This document shows, one piece after another, positions 16,638 to 24,077 of a stretch of 38,936 nucleotides of DNA. Numbering within the stretch: position 1 is the stretch's first letter; each line of letters begins with the position of its first letter. The notes under the pieces were generated by a model. It had not been told where the DNA came from. It saw only the letters and a list, made by a program, of their open reading frames with translations, and did no database searches. A program made the translations under genes and the position numbers. Source of the stretch: an uncultured Lautropia sp. (GTDB lineage: Bacteria > Pseudomonadota > Gammaproteobacteria > Burkholderiales > Burkholderiaceae_E); contig CALIXC010000075.1 of NCBI GenBank assembly GCA_938046755.1, positions 1 through 38,936 on the forward strand. Direction: 5' to 3'.

Positions 16638-18569
16638 TCAGACCAGCACCGCGCGCCGCGCCTCGTTCAGGCTCTGCTGGCTCTGGATGCGGGCCCGCAG
16701 CCACTGCTCCAGCTTGTCCGCCGGCAGCGGCCGGCTCAGCAGGAAGCCCTGCATCTGATCGCAGCCATAGCCGCGCAGGAAGTCGAGCTGCGCCTCGGTC
16801 TCGACGCCCTCGGCCACCACATACATGCCCATGCCATGGCCCAGCGCGATGATGGCACGAGCAATGGCGATGTTATCGGACCCGTCGGCAGCCTCCGACA
16901 GGAACGAGCGGTCGATCTTCAGCGTGCGCGGGCTGAAGTTGCTCAGATAGCTCAGCGACGAATGACCGGTTCCGAAATCGTCGATGGCCAGGCTCACGCC
17001 CATGTCCGCCAGGCGGCGCAGCATGCGCACGTTGTCGCCGGCGTTGTCCACGAAGATGGTCTCGGTCAGCTCCAGCTCCAGGTAGCGTGGCTCCAGGCCC
17101 GTTTCCTTCAGAATACTGGCCACCGTGTCCACGAAGCCGCGCTGCTGCAGCTGCCGCGCCGAGACGTTTACGGCCACGCTCACCGGCGGCAGGCCACGCG
17201 CACGCCAGGTCATTACCTGGTTGCAGGCCTCACGCAGCACCCAGGTCCCAGCCGGCACGATCAGGCCGGTCTCTTCCAGCACCGGAATGAACTGATCCGG
17301 CATCACCATCGGCTTGCCGTCGGGCTGCCAGCGCAGCAGCGCCTCCACGCCCGTCACCACGCCCGTCACGGTATGCACCTTGGGCTGGTAGTACAGCAGG
17401 AACTCTTCGTTGGCCAGCGCCCGGCGCAGCGCCTGGCCCAGCTCGTCACGCGCCTCGGCCTGCACATCCATGTTCTGGTCATGAATGGCATAGCTGCCCG
17501 AACCCTGATTCTTGGCAAAGATTTTGGCCAGCTCCGCCTCGCGGATCAGCTTCTCGGCCGTGATGGCCCGCCCTGCCCGGTGGCTGGCGCCCACACTGGC
17601 CGACAGATACAGCTGGTAGGGCCCCACCTCGAAGGCATTGCCCAGTGCATCCAGCACACCACGGGCAAAGGCCTCCGTCACTGGGGCCGAACGGGGCAGC
17701 GCCTCCACCAGCAAAAGAAAGACATCTCCGCCCGGTGCGCCCATCAGTACCGGCGGCAGATCGGCCTCGCGCGCCAGTGCATCGATTCGCACACGAATCA
17801 CCTTGGCCACCTGCTCCAGCAGCAGGTCTGCACAACTCTGGCCCACGGCGCCATTGACCATCTTGAAATGATCGAGGTCCAGATGAAACAGCGTGCATTC
17901 GGTGCCATCGCGTTCCGAACGCTCCAGCGCATCCCGCACGCCCTCGATGAAGGCATTGCGATCCAGCACGCCCTGTTCCGTCAGCCCCGAGACGCGAGCC
18001 ACCTCTCGACCTTTCCCGCGCGTGCGTCGATACCCTTGCACTGCAACCAAGGCGATGGCGGCCCCCAGCACCAGTACCAGCGAACCCACACCCAGCATGT
18101 GCCACAGGAGCGGCTTGCTGCTTCGGATGATCTCGATGTCGGCCCGCAGCGCCGGTACGCCACGCAGCGGCGTCGTTACGGAAAATACCGGCCCGTGGGG
18201 CACGCCACCACGCTGCGCCAGAATGACGCCGTTGGCATCACGCACCATCTGCCGCCCCTCGAATTCCATGGGTGGCAATTGCTGCAGCAAGGCGCTGATG
18301 GTCCGGGCGGTCGAAGATCCACCTTCGGCCGTATCGGCCGCGTCAGCCAGATTGCTTCGCGCCCTGACATCCTGCTGCAACAGGCGCTCGCGCAGGAACT
18401 CGGCATCCGCGCGGGCCGTCTCCAGCATCTCGTGTTCAGCGGACGTCCAAGCGTAATGGAAGTAGGCCGTGGGCGCAGCCAGCAAGGCCACGATGCCCAG
18501 CACGGCGAGCGCACGCATGACGTTGCCGCCTGCCCTGCCCGACCCGAAACGCTGCGCCGCAGAATTCAT
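16638..18569 (-). CDS. Membrane GGDEF-EAL protein, probable c-di-GMP phosphodiesterase
   Basis: A 643-aa protein counted from ATG at 18569; an upstream ATG at 18632 is possible. Transmembrane segments near residues 18-36 and 157-178 flank a periplasmic sensor-like region. A GGDEF domain follows with the altered motif GGDVF (residues 280-284), so it is probably not a cyclase but may bind GTP as an allosteric domain. The EAL domain is complete: EALLRW (409-414), VNVSA, ELTET, DDFGTG, KIDRSF, AEGVET and the C-terminal QGFLLSRPL. It should hydrolyse cyclic di-GMP at the inner membrane, controlling the motile-to-sessile switch. It sits between hslU and argB on the same strand, with gaps too large to prove an operon. 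Confidence 0.88.
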   Translation of the reverse strand: MNSAAQRFGSGRAGGNVMRALAVLGIVALLAAPTAYFHYAWTSAEHEMLETARADAEFLRERLLQQDVRARSNLADAADTAEGGSSTARTISALLQQLPPMEFEGRQMVRDANGVILAQRGGVPHGPVFSVTTPLRGVPALRADIEIIRSSKPLLWHMLGVGSLVLVLGAAIALVAVQGYRRTRGKGREVARVSGLTEQGVLDRNAFIEGVRDALERSERDGTECTLFHLDLDHFKMVNGAVGQSCADLLLEQVAKVIRVRIDALAREADLPPVLMGAPGGDVFLLLVEALPRSAPVTEAFARGVLDALGNAFEVGPYQLYLSASVGASHRAGRAITAEKLIREAELAKIFAKNQGSGSYAIHDQNMDVQAEARDELGQALRRALANEEFLLYYQPKVHTVTGVVTGVEALLRWQPDGKPMVMPDQFIPVLEETGLIVPAGTWVLREACNQVMTWRARGLPPVSVAVNVSARQLQQRGFVDTVASILKETGLEPRYLELELTETIFVDNAGDNVRMLRRLADMGVSLAIDDFGTGHSSLSYLSNFSPRTLKIDRSFLSEAADGSDNIAIARAIIALGHGMGMYVVAEGVETEAQLDFLRGYGCDQMQGFLLSRPLPADKLEQWLRARIQSQQSLNEARRAVLV

Positions 18570-18763
18570 CTGCCCGTTCGACCTCGCTTGATTGGCCGCA
18601 GAACGCTTTCCGCGACGATCGGCCGGCAGCACAGCCCGTCCACTGAACAGCCATGCACGCCCGACCCCGACCGGGACGTGTCATGAACACGGCTCCCGGT
18701 CGGCAATCTAAACAAGGAGAAATGTCACGGCGAACCACCATCAGCCGGACGGACAGCCACAGC

Positions 18764-18782
18764 GCCATCAGCGGCTGATGGC
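18764..18782 (-). terminator. Hairpin just after hslU
   Basis: GCCATCAG (18764-18771) and CTGATGGC (18775-18782) form an 8-bp perfect stem with a 3-base loop, 11 bases beyond the hslU stop codon. There is no T-run, so termination efficiency is unclear. It may instead protect the 3' end of the hslVU transcript. Confidence 0.4.
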
Positions 18783-18792
18783 ATGTGCTGCA

Positions 18793-20145
18793 TCACAGCA
18801 CGTAGCGCGACAGGTCCTCGTCGCGGGCGATGTCGCCCAGACGCTCCTCGACGAAGGCGGCATCGATCACCACCGTCTCGCCCGAGCGGCGGTCGCCCTG
18901 GAAGGACACTTCTTCCAGCAGCCGTTCCATGACCGTCTGCAGCCGGCGGGCACCGATGTTCTCGGTTCCCTCGTTCACGCGGAAGGCAGTCTCGGCCAGC
19001 TTGTTGATGCCGTCCTCGCGGAAGTCCAGCGTGACGCCCTCGGTGGCCAGCAGCGCCTGATACTGCTTGGTGAGGCTGGCATCGGTCTCGGTCAGAATGC
19101 GACGGAAATCCTCCACCGACAGCGAGCTGAGTTCCACGCGGATGGGGAAGCGCCCCTGCAGTTCCGGCACCAGGTCGGACGGCTTGGACAGATGGAACGC
19201 CCCCGACGCGATGAACAGGATGTGGTCGGTCTTGACCACACCATAGCGGGTGTTGACGGCCGTACCCTCCACCAGCGGCAGCAGGTCGCGCTGCACGCCC
19301 TGGCGGGAAACGTCTCCGCCCTGCACGCCGCTGCGCACGGCGATCTTGTCGATCTCGTCCAGGAAGACGATGCCATTCTGCTCGACGTTGGACAGCGCCG
19401 TAAGCTTGATGTCCTCATCGTTGACCAACTTGCCGGCTTCCTCATCCACCAGCAGCTTCATGGCTTCGGCAATGCGCATCTTGCGCTGGCGCGTCTTGCC
19501 AGGCAGCCCCTGCATCATGCCCTGCAGCTGGTTGGTCAGTTCCTCCATGCCGGCCGGCCCCATGATGCCGATGTTCGGCATCGGCTGCGTCACGTCGATC
19601 TCGATTTCCTTATCGTCGAGTTCGCCCTCGCGCAGGCGCTTGCGGAACTTCTGGCGGGCCACCGAATCGTCGGCGGTGGAGATGGGCGTTTCCAGGTCAC
19701 GATAGTCGGCGGGGGCGCGCTGATGGGCTGACGACGGCAGAAGCGCATCCAGCACGCGCTCCTCGGCCAGGTCGCGAGCGCGCGCATCCACGCGCTGCTT
19801 GGCGCGGTCGCGCTCTTCCTTGATGGCGGCCTCCATCAGATCGCGGATGATCGAATCCACGTCCTTGCCCACATAGCCCACCTCGGTGAACTTGGTGGCC
19901 TCGATCTTGATGAACGGCGCGTCGGCCAGCCGGGCCAGACGACGAGCGATCTCGGTCTTGCCCACGCCGGTGGGGCCGATCATCAGGATGTTCTTGGGCA
20001 CGATCTCGTGACGCAGCGGCTCGGCCACCTGCTGGCGACGCCAGCGGTTGCGCAGCGCAATGGCCACTGCACGCTTGGCTTTGTCCTGGCCGATGATGTG
20101 CTTGTCCAGTTCGGAGACGATCTCCTGCGGCGTCATCTGCGTCAT
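18793..20145 (-). CDS. hslU: ATP-dependent protease ATPase subunit HslU
   Basis: A 450-aa protein, the normal length. HslU is the AAA+ unfoldase that feeds substrates into the HslV peptidase in the cytoplasm. Visible are Walker A GPTGVGKT (57-64), the pore loop GYVG (90-93), the intermediate I-domain (about 110-245), Walker B FLDEIDKIA, and the C-terminal tail ending LSRYVL that docks into HslV. The start is ATG at 20145 (MTQMTPQEIV); the longer in-frame form would run deep into hslV. The ATG overlaps the hslV stop (ATGA), ensuring coupled synthesis. Expression should come from the heat-shock promoter before hslV. Confidence 0.97.
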   Translation of the reverse strand: MTQMTPQEIVSELDKHIIGQDKAKRAVAIALRNRWRRQQVAEPLRHEIVPKNILMIGPTGVGKTEIARRLARLADAPFIKIEATKFTEVGYVGKDVDSIIRDLMEAAIKEERDRAKQRVDARARDLAEERVLDALLPSSAHQRAPADYRDLETPISTADDSVARQKFRKRLREGELDDKEIEIDVTQPMPNIGIMGPAGMEELTNQLQGMMQGLPGKTRQRKMRIAEAMKLLVDEEAGKLVNDEDIKLTALSNVEQNGIVFLDEIDKIAVRSGVQGGDVSRQGVQRDLLPLVEGTAVNTRYGVVKTDHILFIASGAFHLSKPSDLVPELQGRFPIRVELSSLSVEDFRRILTETDASLTKQYQALLATEGVTLDFREDGINKLAETAFRVNEGTENIGARRLQTVMERLLEEVSFQGDRRSGETVVIDAAFVEERLGDIARDEDLSRYVL

Positions 20146-20660
20146 AGTGTCTCGATCGTGTGGTTCTGGTTGGTGTAGATGCACAGATCACCGGCGATCT
20201 TCAGTGATTTCTGCACAATCTCGGTCGGAGAAAGCTCGGTGTTCTCCAGGAGCGCCAGCGCGGCCGACTGCGCATACGCGCCGCCCGAACCAATGGCCAC
20301 CAGCCCATGCTCGGGCTCCAGCACGTCGCCGTTTCCGGTGATGATGAGGGAATGTTGCTTGTCGGCCACGGCCAGCATGGCCTCCAGGCGGCGCAGCACG
20401 CGATCAGTGCGCCATTCCTTGGCCAGCTCCACGGCGGCCCTCATCAGGTTGGCCGGATAGCGCTCCAGTTGCGCCTCGAAACGATCGAAGAGCGTGAAGG
20501 CGTCTGCTGTGCCGCCGGCAAAGCCAGCCAGCACCTTGTTGCCCCCCAGGCGGCGCACCTTGCGCGCGGTGCCCTTGACCACGATGTTGCCGAGGGTGAC
20601 CTGACCGTCCCCCCCCAGGGCGACGCTGTCGCCTCTTCTGACAGATACGATGGTTGTCAT
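20142..20660 (-). CDS. hslV: ATP-dependent protease peptidase subunit HslV
   Basis: A 172-aa proteasome-type peptidase. The start is ATG at 20660, which places Thr2 (MTTIVSVRRG) directly after the initiator Met. That threonine becomes the N-terminal nucleophile once Met is removed. Family features are DGQVTLGN, the GTARKVRRL loop with the active-site Lys, and a GFAGGTADAFTLF motif; the body ends at NHTIETL. HslV assembles as two hexameric rings capped by HslU and degrades damaged or regulatory proteins. AGGA lies 6 bases before the start. A sigma-32 promoter and a 5' stem-loop precede it. Confidence 0.97.
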   Translation of the reverse strand: MTTIVSVRRGDSVALGGDGQVTLGNIVVKGTARKVRRLGGNKVLAGFAGGTADAFTLFDRFEAQLERYPANLMRAAVELAKEWRTDRVLRRLEAMLAVADKQHSLIITGNGDVLEPEHGLVAIGSGGAYAQSAALALLENTELSPTEIVQKSLKIAGDLCIYTNQNHTIETL

Positions 20661-20677
20661 GATGGTCCTGAAAGAGT

Positions 20678-20700
20678 TCCGGCACCAGGAGGGTGCCGGA
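20678..20700 (-). promoter_or_regulatory. Stem-loop in the hslVU 5' leader
   Basis: TCCGGCACC and GGTGCCGGA form a perfect 9-bp stem with a 5-base loop, at the very start of the transcript predicted from the heat-shock promoter and 17 bases upstream of the hslV ATG. In E. coli a stem-loop in the hslVU leader is known to stabilise the mRNA, so the same role is likely. A weak terminator for the preceding STAS gene is the alternative. Confidence 0.55.
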
Positions 20701-20713
20701 GGGGTTTCAGGAC

Positions 20714-20740
20714 ATATGGGGGGCCATCGGTCGATTTCAA
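20714..20740 (-). promoter_or_regulatory. Sigma-32 (heat-shock) promoter of hslVU
   Basis: On the - strand, TTGAAA (20735-20740), a 13-base spacer and CCCCATAT (20714-20721) match the RpoH consensus CTTGAAA-N(11-16)-CCCCATnT closely. Transcription would start near 20707, about 47 bases before the hslV ATG. Confidence 0.75.
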
Positions 20741-20798
20741 TGGCGGCGGCCCACCGGGGCCACCCTAGCTGCCCGACCACGCGCGACCGGGGCCTGCA

Positions 20799-22136
20799 TC
20801 AGGCGTGTCGCAGCTGCAGCTCGGCCAGGTCGCCCAGCCCCATCACGATCATCAGGTAGGCCACCAGATAGCTGGGCTGGCGGATGGTGACGGGCTTGCC
20901 ACCGGCCTGCAGCGACACCACTTCGTTGAGCAGCTCGCTGGCACAGGCGAAGTCGATGCGCACCAGCTGACGGCAGTCCAGCGTCACTTCGCGGCGGTCT
21001 TCGGCCCAGGTGCGCAGTCGGCGGAACATGGTCTCAGCACGGCCCGTCAGCACGCCCGACAGCACGAACATCTCGCCCACATAGGGTTGCAGCGTCTCGC
21101 CGCTCTCCTCTTCGGGTTCGCTGTCGGCCAGCACCACGTGCATGGAATCGGGCAGCGGCTCCCACGACGGCGGCGAGACCTCGTAGGTCACGCAATATTC
21201 GATGGCCAGGTCCTCGAATTCCTGCTGGCGGCCCAACATGCGCAGGGCCATCAGCCGTAGCTGCCAGCAGTGTTCGTCCGGATCGCGGCGACCGCTCTCG
21301 GTCATCACCGACAGCGCCTTCTCCAAGGCTTCCACACCGCAGATCGTCAGCTCGTGGCGCGCCTTGCGGAAGTCGCGGAAAGTGCGCAGCAGCAGATCCG
21401 CACCGATCATGTCGATGCTGGTGACGCGGCTGAAGTCGGCGCGCAGCTGGCGCTTGCGCTGGATGGCGCGCGTCATCTGCTCGGTCTGCTTCACCACCTG
21501 GGCGTCGATCACCGGCGGGAACAGCACCGTGGAAGACAGGACCGCGGTCGGCTCCTCTTCCTTGTTGGGCAGCACCAGCTCGTCCACCCAGGCCGGCGGC
21601 GACAGCTCGAAGGACGAAGCGTATTCCACCGCCAGGTTCTCGAATTCGGTACGGTGCCCGCTGGCCTGATAAAGCTCCAGCAGCATCTTCCAGCCCAGGC
21701 GGGTATGCTCGCCCAGCTGCTTCTGGTCGATGGCCTGACGCAGGTTCTGCGTCGCTTCGCTCACCTGACCGTTGGCAAACAGCACCGACACCTCTTCCAG
21801 CACCGGCAGCAGGCCGGAACTCTGGATCTCGATGGCGCCTTCACGTGGACGCGCCAGCACCGAAGGCCGGCCCGACACATCGTTGGCAGCCTGTTCGGCC
21901 GATTCCGCTGCAGCTGCCGGACCCTTGGCCTGCCCAGCCTTGGCTTCCTGCTGCATCAACGCCGGGTTGGCAACCGAAACGCCCTCCTGCACCATCTGCG
22001 ATTCGATCTCGTCGATCTTCTCGGCGGTGCGACGGGCGATTTCACGAGCGCTCAACCCGCTGGTCGATTCCGGCGACGGAGCGGCTTCGCTCTTGTTCCG
22101 GTTTTTTTTCCTGCTGAAAAAAGAAAAGAATCCCAC
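20799..22136 (-). CDS. Double STAS-like domain protein
   Basis: A 445-aa cytoplasmic protein starting at GTG (22136), with AGGGGG about 10 bases upstream. A short F/K-rich N-terminus and an Ala-rich charged linker come first. Two copies of one unit follow. Each has a helical part ending FE-N/D-LA-V/I-EY ... SPP-A/S-W, then a STAS-type alpha/beta domain with a beta-strand reading LRADFSRVTSIDMIGADLL in copy 1 and VTLDCRQLVRIDFACASELL in copy 2. STAS domains relay signals as anti-anti-sigma or scaffold proteins. The phosphorylatable Ser of SpoIIAA-type proteins is not at an obvious position in either copy, so a scaffold role seems likelier. The gene lies upstream of hslV in the same direction. 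Confidence 0.7.
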   Translation of the reverse strand: MGFFSFFSRKKNRNKSEAAPSPESTSGLSAREIARRTAEKIDEIESQMVQEGVSVANPALMQQEAKAGQAKGPAAAAESAEQAANDVSGRPSVLARPREGAIEIQSSGLLPVLEEVSVLFANGQVSEATQNLRQAIDQKQLGEHTRLGWKMLLELYQASGHRTEFENLAVEYASSFELSPPAWVDELVLPNKEEEPTAVLSSTVLFPPVIDAQVVKQTEQMTRAIQRKRQLRADFSRVTSIDMIGADLLLRTFRDFRKARHELTICGVEALEKALSVMTESGRRDPDEHCWQLRLMALRMLGRQQEFEDLAIEYCVTYEVSPPSWEPLPDSMHVVLADSEPEEESGETLQPYVGEMFVLSGVLTGRAETMFRRLRTWAEDRREVTLDCRQLVRIDFACASELLNEVVSLQAGGKPVTIRQPSYLVAYLMIVMGLGDLAELQLRHA

Positions 22137-22167
22137 GGACGTATGCCCCCTGACTGGCTCGTTTTTC

Positions 22168-22176
22168 AGTGTAGCA
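22168..22176 (-). promoter_or_regulatory. Possible extended -10 promoter of the STAS gene
   Basis: TGCTACACT on the - strand carries TG one base before a TACACT hexamer, the extended -10 arrangement, 31 bases before the GTG start. No good -35 box is present. Confidence 0.35.
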
Positions 22177-22312
22177 CCGGCTGCCGCGCCGACCACCCCA
22201 CCAGCGCCCCGCCAGTCGGGCCAGAGTATCCAACCAGCAGGAATGCCTGTTACAGGGCCTTTCAAGCACCGCCAGGCAGCTGCACCCGACCGTCCGCCCA
22301 GCCAAACCCCAC

Positions 22313-22340
22313 AAGAAAAAAGGGGGCGATTGCCCCCTTT
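22313..22340 (-). terminator. Intrinsic terminator after dksA
   Basis: On the - strand, AAAGGGGGC and GCCCCCTTT form a 9-bp stem with a 4-base loop, followed by a T-rich tail, 56 bases after the dksA stop codon. It is the best intrinsic terminator on the - strand of the window and separates cobW-dksA from the STAS-hslVU genes. Confidence 0.85.
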
Positions 22341-22396
22341 CTGCGAACGTGTGCCAACGGCATCACACCATCAACCTTTGCGCTACAGGATGTTGC

Positions 22397-22822
22397 TCAG
22401 TCACCGTACAGTTTCTGGCGAAGTTCGCGGCGCTGCTGTGCTTCCAGCGACAGCGTGGCGGTGGGACGTGCCAGCAGACGCGGAATGCCGATGGGATCAC
22501 CGGTTTCCTCGCAGTAGCCGTAGTCGCCACTGTCGATCTGTGCCAGAGCCTGCTCGATCTTTTTCAGCAGCTTGCGCTCACGGTCGCGGGTACGCAGCTC
22601 CAGCGCATGCTCTTCCTCGATCGTGGCACGGTCGGCCGGATCAGGAACGATGACGGTCTCGCGCAGATGCTCGGTGGTCTCGCCGGCATTGTTGCGGATG
22701 TCTCTTTCCATCTGGCGCAGCCTGTCACGGAAGAATTCCAGCTGCACGTCGTTCATGTAGTCATCCTCGGACATTTTGAGGATGGCATCTTCGGTCAGAA
22801 CGGCCTGGTTCGCGGTTGTCAT
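22397..22822 (-). CDS. dksA: RNA polymerase-binding factor DksA, one-cysteine type
   Basis: A 141-aa protein. DksA inserts its coiled coil into the RNA polymerase secondary channel and, with ppGpp, reprograms transcription in the stringent response. The coiled-coil region (about residues 28-100) contains EEEHALELRTRDRERKLLKKI. The globular end has GYCEETGDPIGIPRLLARPTATLS. Only one of the four zinc-ligand cysteines of E. coli DksA is kept, so the fold probably does not need zinc. This form is common in alpha- and betaproteobacteria. The start is ATG at 22822 with AAGGAG 6 bases before it. It follows the CobW gene by 17 bases and shares its promoter. Confidence 0.94.
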   Translation of the reverse strand: MTTANQAVLTEDAILKMSEDDYMNDVQLEFFRDRLRQMERDIRNNAGETTEHLRETVIVPDPADRATIEEEHALELRTRDRERKLLKKIEQALAQIDSGDYGYCEETGDPIGIPRLLARPTATLSLEAQQRRELRQKLYGD

Positions 22823-22839
22823 AGGAGCTCCTTGTACTT

Positions 22840-23814
22840 TCAGGCAAGGCACTGTTTCAGTCCGGCGATGAAAGTGTCCTTCGGCAGGTTGCGGCCGATG
22901 AACACCATCTTGCTGGACGGCGTTTCATGGGGTTCCCACTTTCTCCCCACGTCGGCGCCCATCATCATGTGGACGCCCTGGAACACCATGCGACGCGGCG
23001 TTCCCTTGATATAGAGCACGCCCTTGTAGCGTAGCAGGTCGGGGCCGAAAACCTGGATCATGCCACCCAGGAATTCCTCCAGTTTGGTACCGTCGAAAGG
23101 CTTCTTCGACTTGAACACAAAGGACGACACCGCATCGCTGTGCGTGTGCTCGTCACTTTCCAGAAAGTCCGGGTCCACCTCCAGCACGGCATTCAGGTTG
23201 AAGCCCTTGATGTCCAGCACCTCGGCCACGTCCACGTTACCGAACTGGATGGTGCGGATCTGCGCGCGCGGGTTCATCTGAACCAGCCGCCGGCGCAGCG
23301 CCTCCACCGTTTCCTCGTTGGCCAGGTCGGTCTTCGAGATCAGGATCCGATCAGCAAAGCCCACCTGCGCCTGGGCTTCCTGGGTCTCGTCCAGCTGCTG
23401 GTTGCCGTGCAGCGCATCTACCACGGTGATGATGGCGTCCAGCATGTAGCTCTGCGCCACCTCGTCATCCATGAAGAAGGTCTGCGCCACCGGGCCGGGG
23501 TCGGCCAGACCGGTGGTCTCGATCACCACCCGGTCGAAATGGATCTCACCCGCATCGCGACGGGCCTTCAGGTCCAGCAGGATACGCACCAGGTCACCCC
23601 GCACCGTGCAGCAGATGCAGCCGTTGTTCATCTCGACGATCTGCTCGTCGCCCTGCAACAGCAGGTCGTTGTCGATGCCCTCCTCACCGAACTCGTTCTC
23701 AATGACGGCGATCTTCAGACCATGGTCGTCCTTGAGGATCTTGTTGAGCAACGTGGTCTTGCCGCTTCCCAGGAAGCCGGTCAGGATCGTGGTTGGAATG
23801 AGATCGTTTGCCAT
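22840..23814 (-). CDS. CobW/COG0523-family metal-chaperone GTPase
   Basis: A 324-aa G3E GTPase. The P-loop is GFLGSGKT (residues 13-20), the switch region includes ENEFGEEGIDNDLL, and the CxCC metal motif is GCICCT. Walker B-like VVIETTGLADP and the base-recognition SKTDLA motif follow; the C-terminal CobW domain runs from about residue 215. Family members load zinc or another metal onto target proteins. The absence of a His-rich tail gives no hint of the metal. The ATG at 23814 has a strong AAGGAAGG site. It is co-transcribed with dksA, an arrangement seen elsewhere and often linked to zinc balance. I could not find a convincing Zur box. Confidence 0.9.
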   Translation of the reverse strand: MANDLIPTTILTGFLGSGKTTLLNKILKDDHGLKIAVIENEFGEEGIDNDLLLQGDEQIVEMNNGCICCTVRGDLVRILLDLKARRDAGEIHFDRVVIETTGLADPGPVAQTFFMDDEVAQSYMLDAIITVVDALHGNQQLDETQEAQAQVGFADRILISKTDLANEETVEALRRRLVQMNPRAQIRTIQFGNVDVAEVLDIKGFNLNAVLEVDPDFLESDEHTHSDAVSSFVFKSKKPFDGTKLEEFLGGMIQVFGPDLLRYKGVLYIKGTPRRMVFQGVHMMMGADVGRKWEPHETPSSKMVFIGRNLPKDTFIAGLKQCLA

Positions 23815-23890
23815 TTCATACCTTCCTTGGCAGTACCAGGGACCCGAAAACGACTCTAAAGACTGTTTGAGAGGACCCCAAGGAGCGCGG

Positions 23891-23918
23891 ATTGTACGCG
23901 TAGTTTCTCGCCTGACAA
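23891..23918 (-). promoter_or_regulatory. Sigma-70 promoter of cobW-dksA
   Basis: On the - strand, TTGTCA (23913-23918), 16 bases, then TACAAT (23891-23896), each with five of six consensus matches. The leader to the ATG would be about 70 bases. An AT-rich stretch (about 23918-23945) just upstream could be an UP element. Confidence 0.65.
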
Positions 23919-24077
23919 GTAACTATATTTTTCATATTCGACACAACGGGGGCGATCGGCAACAGCTTTGGCAAACTGTTCACGGATGGGCCATACTGCA
24001 GCGCCACACGGGTAACGCCTGCGTGCGTGTCGGCCCGGACCAGACATGCCGGGCATGTCGCCTCTTGTGGGGACGGC

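Noticed and set aside
16386..18686. A 766-codon + strand frame opposite argB and the GGDEF-EAL gene
   Set aside because: Its product is His/Gln/Arg-rich with no domain pattern, while the - strand proteins carry complete catalytic motifs.
23913..23950. AT-rich stretch before cobW as a possible Zur operator
   Set aside because: It lacks the symmetric GTTATA-type half-sites expected of Zur boxes; I only support a sigma-70 promoter with an AT-rich upstream element.
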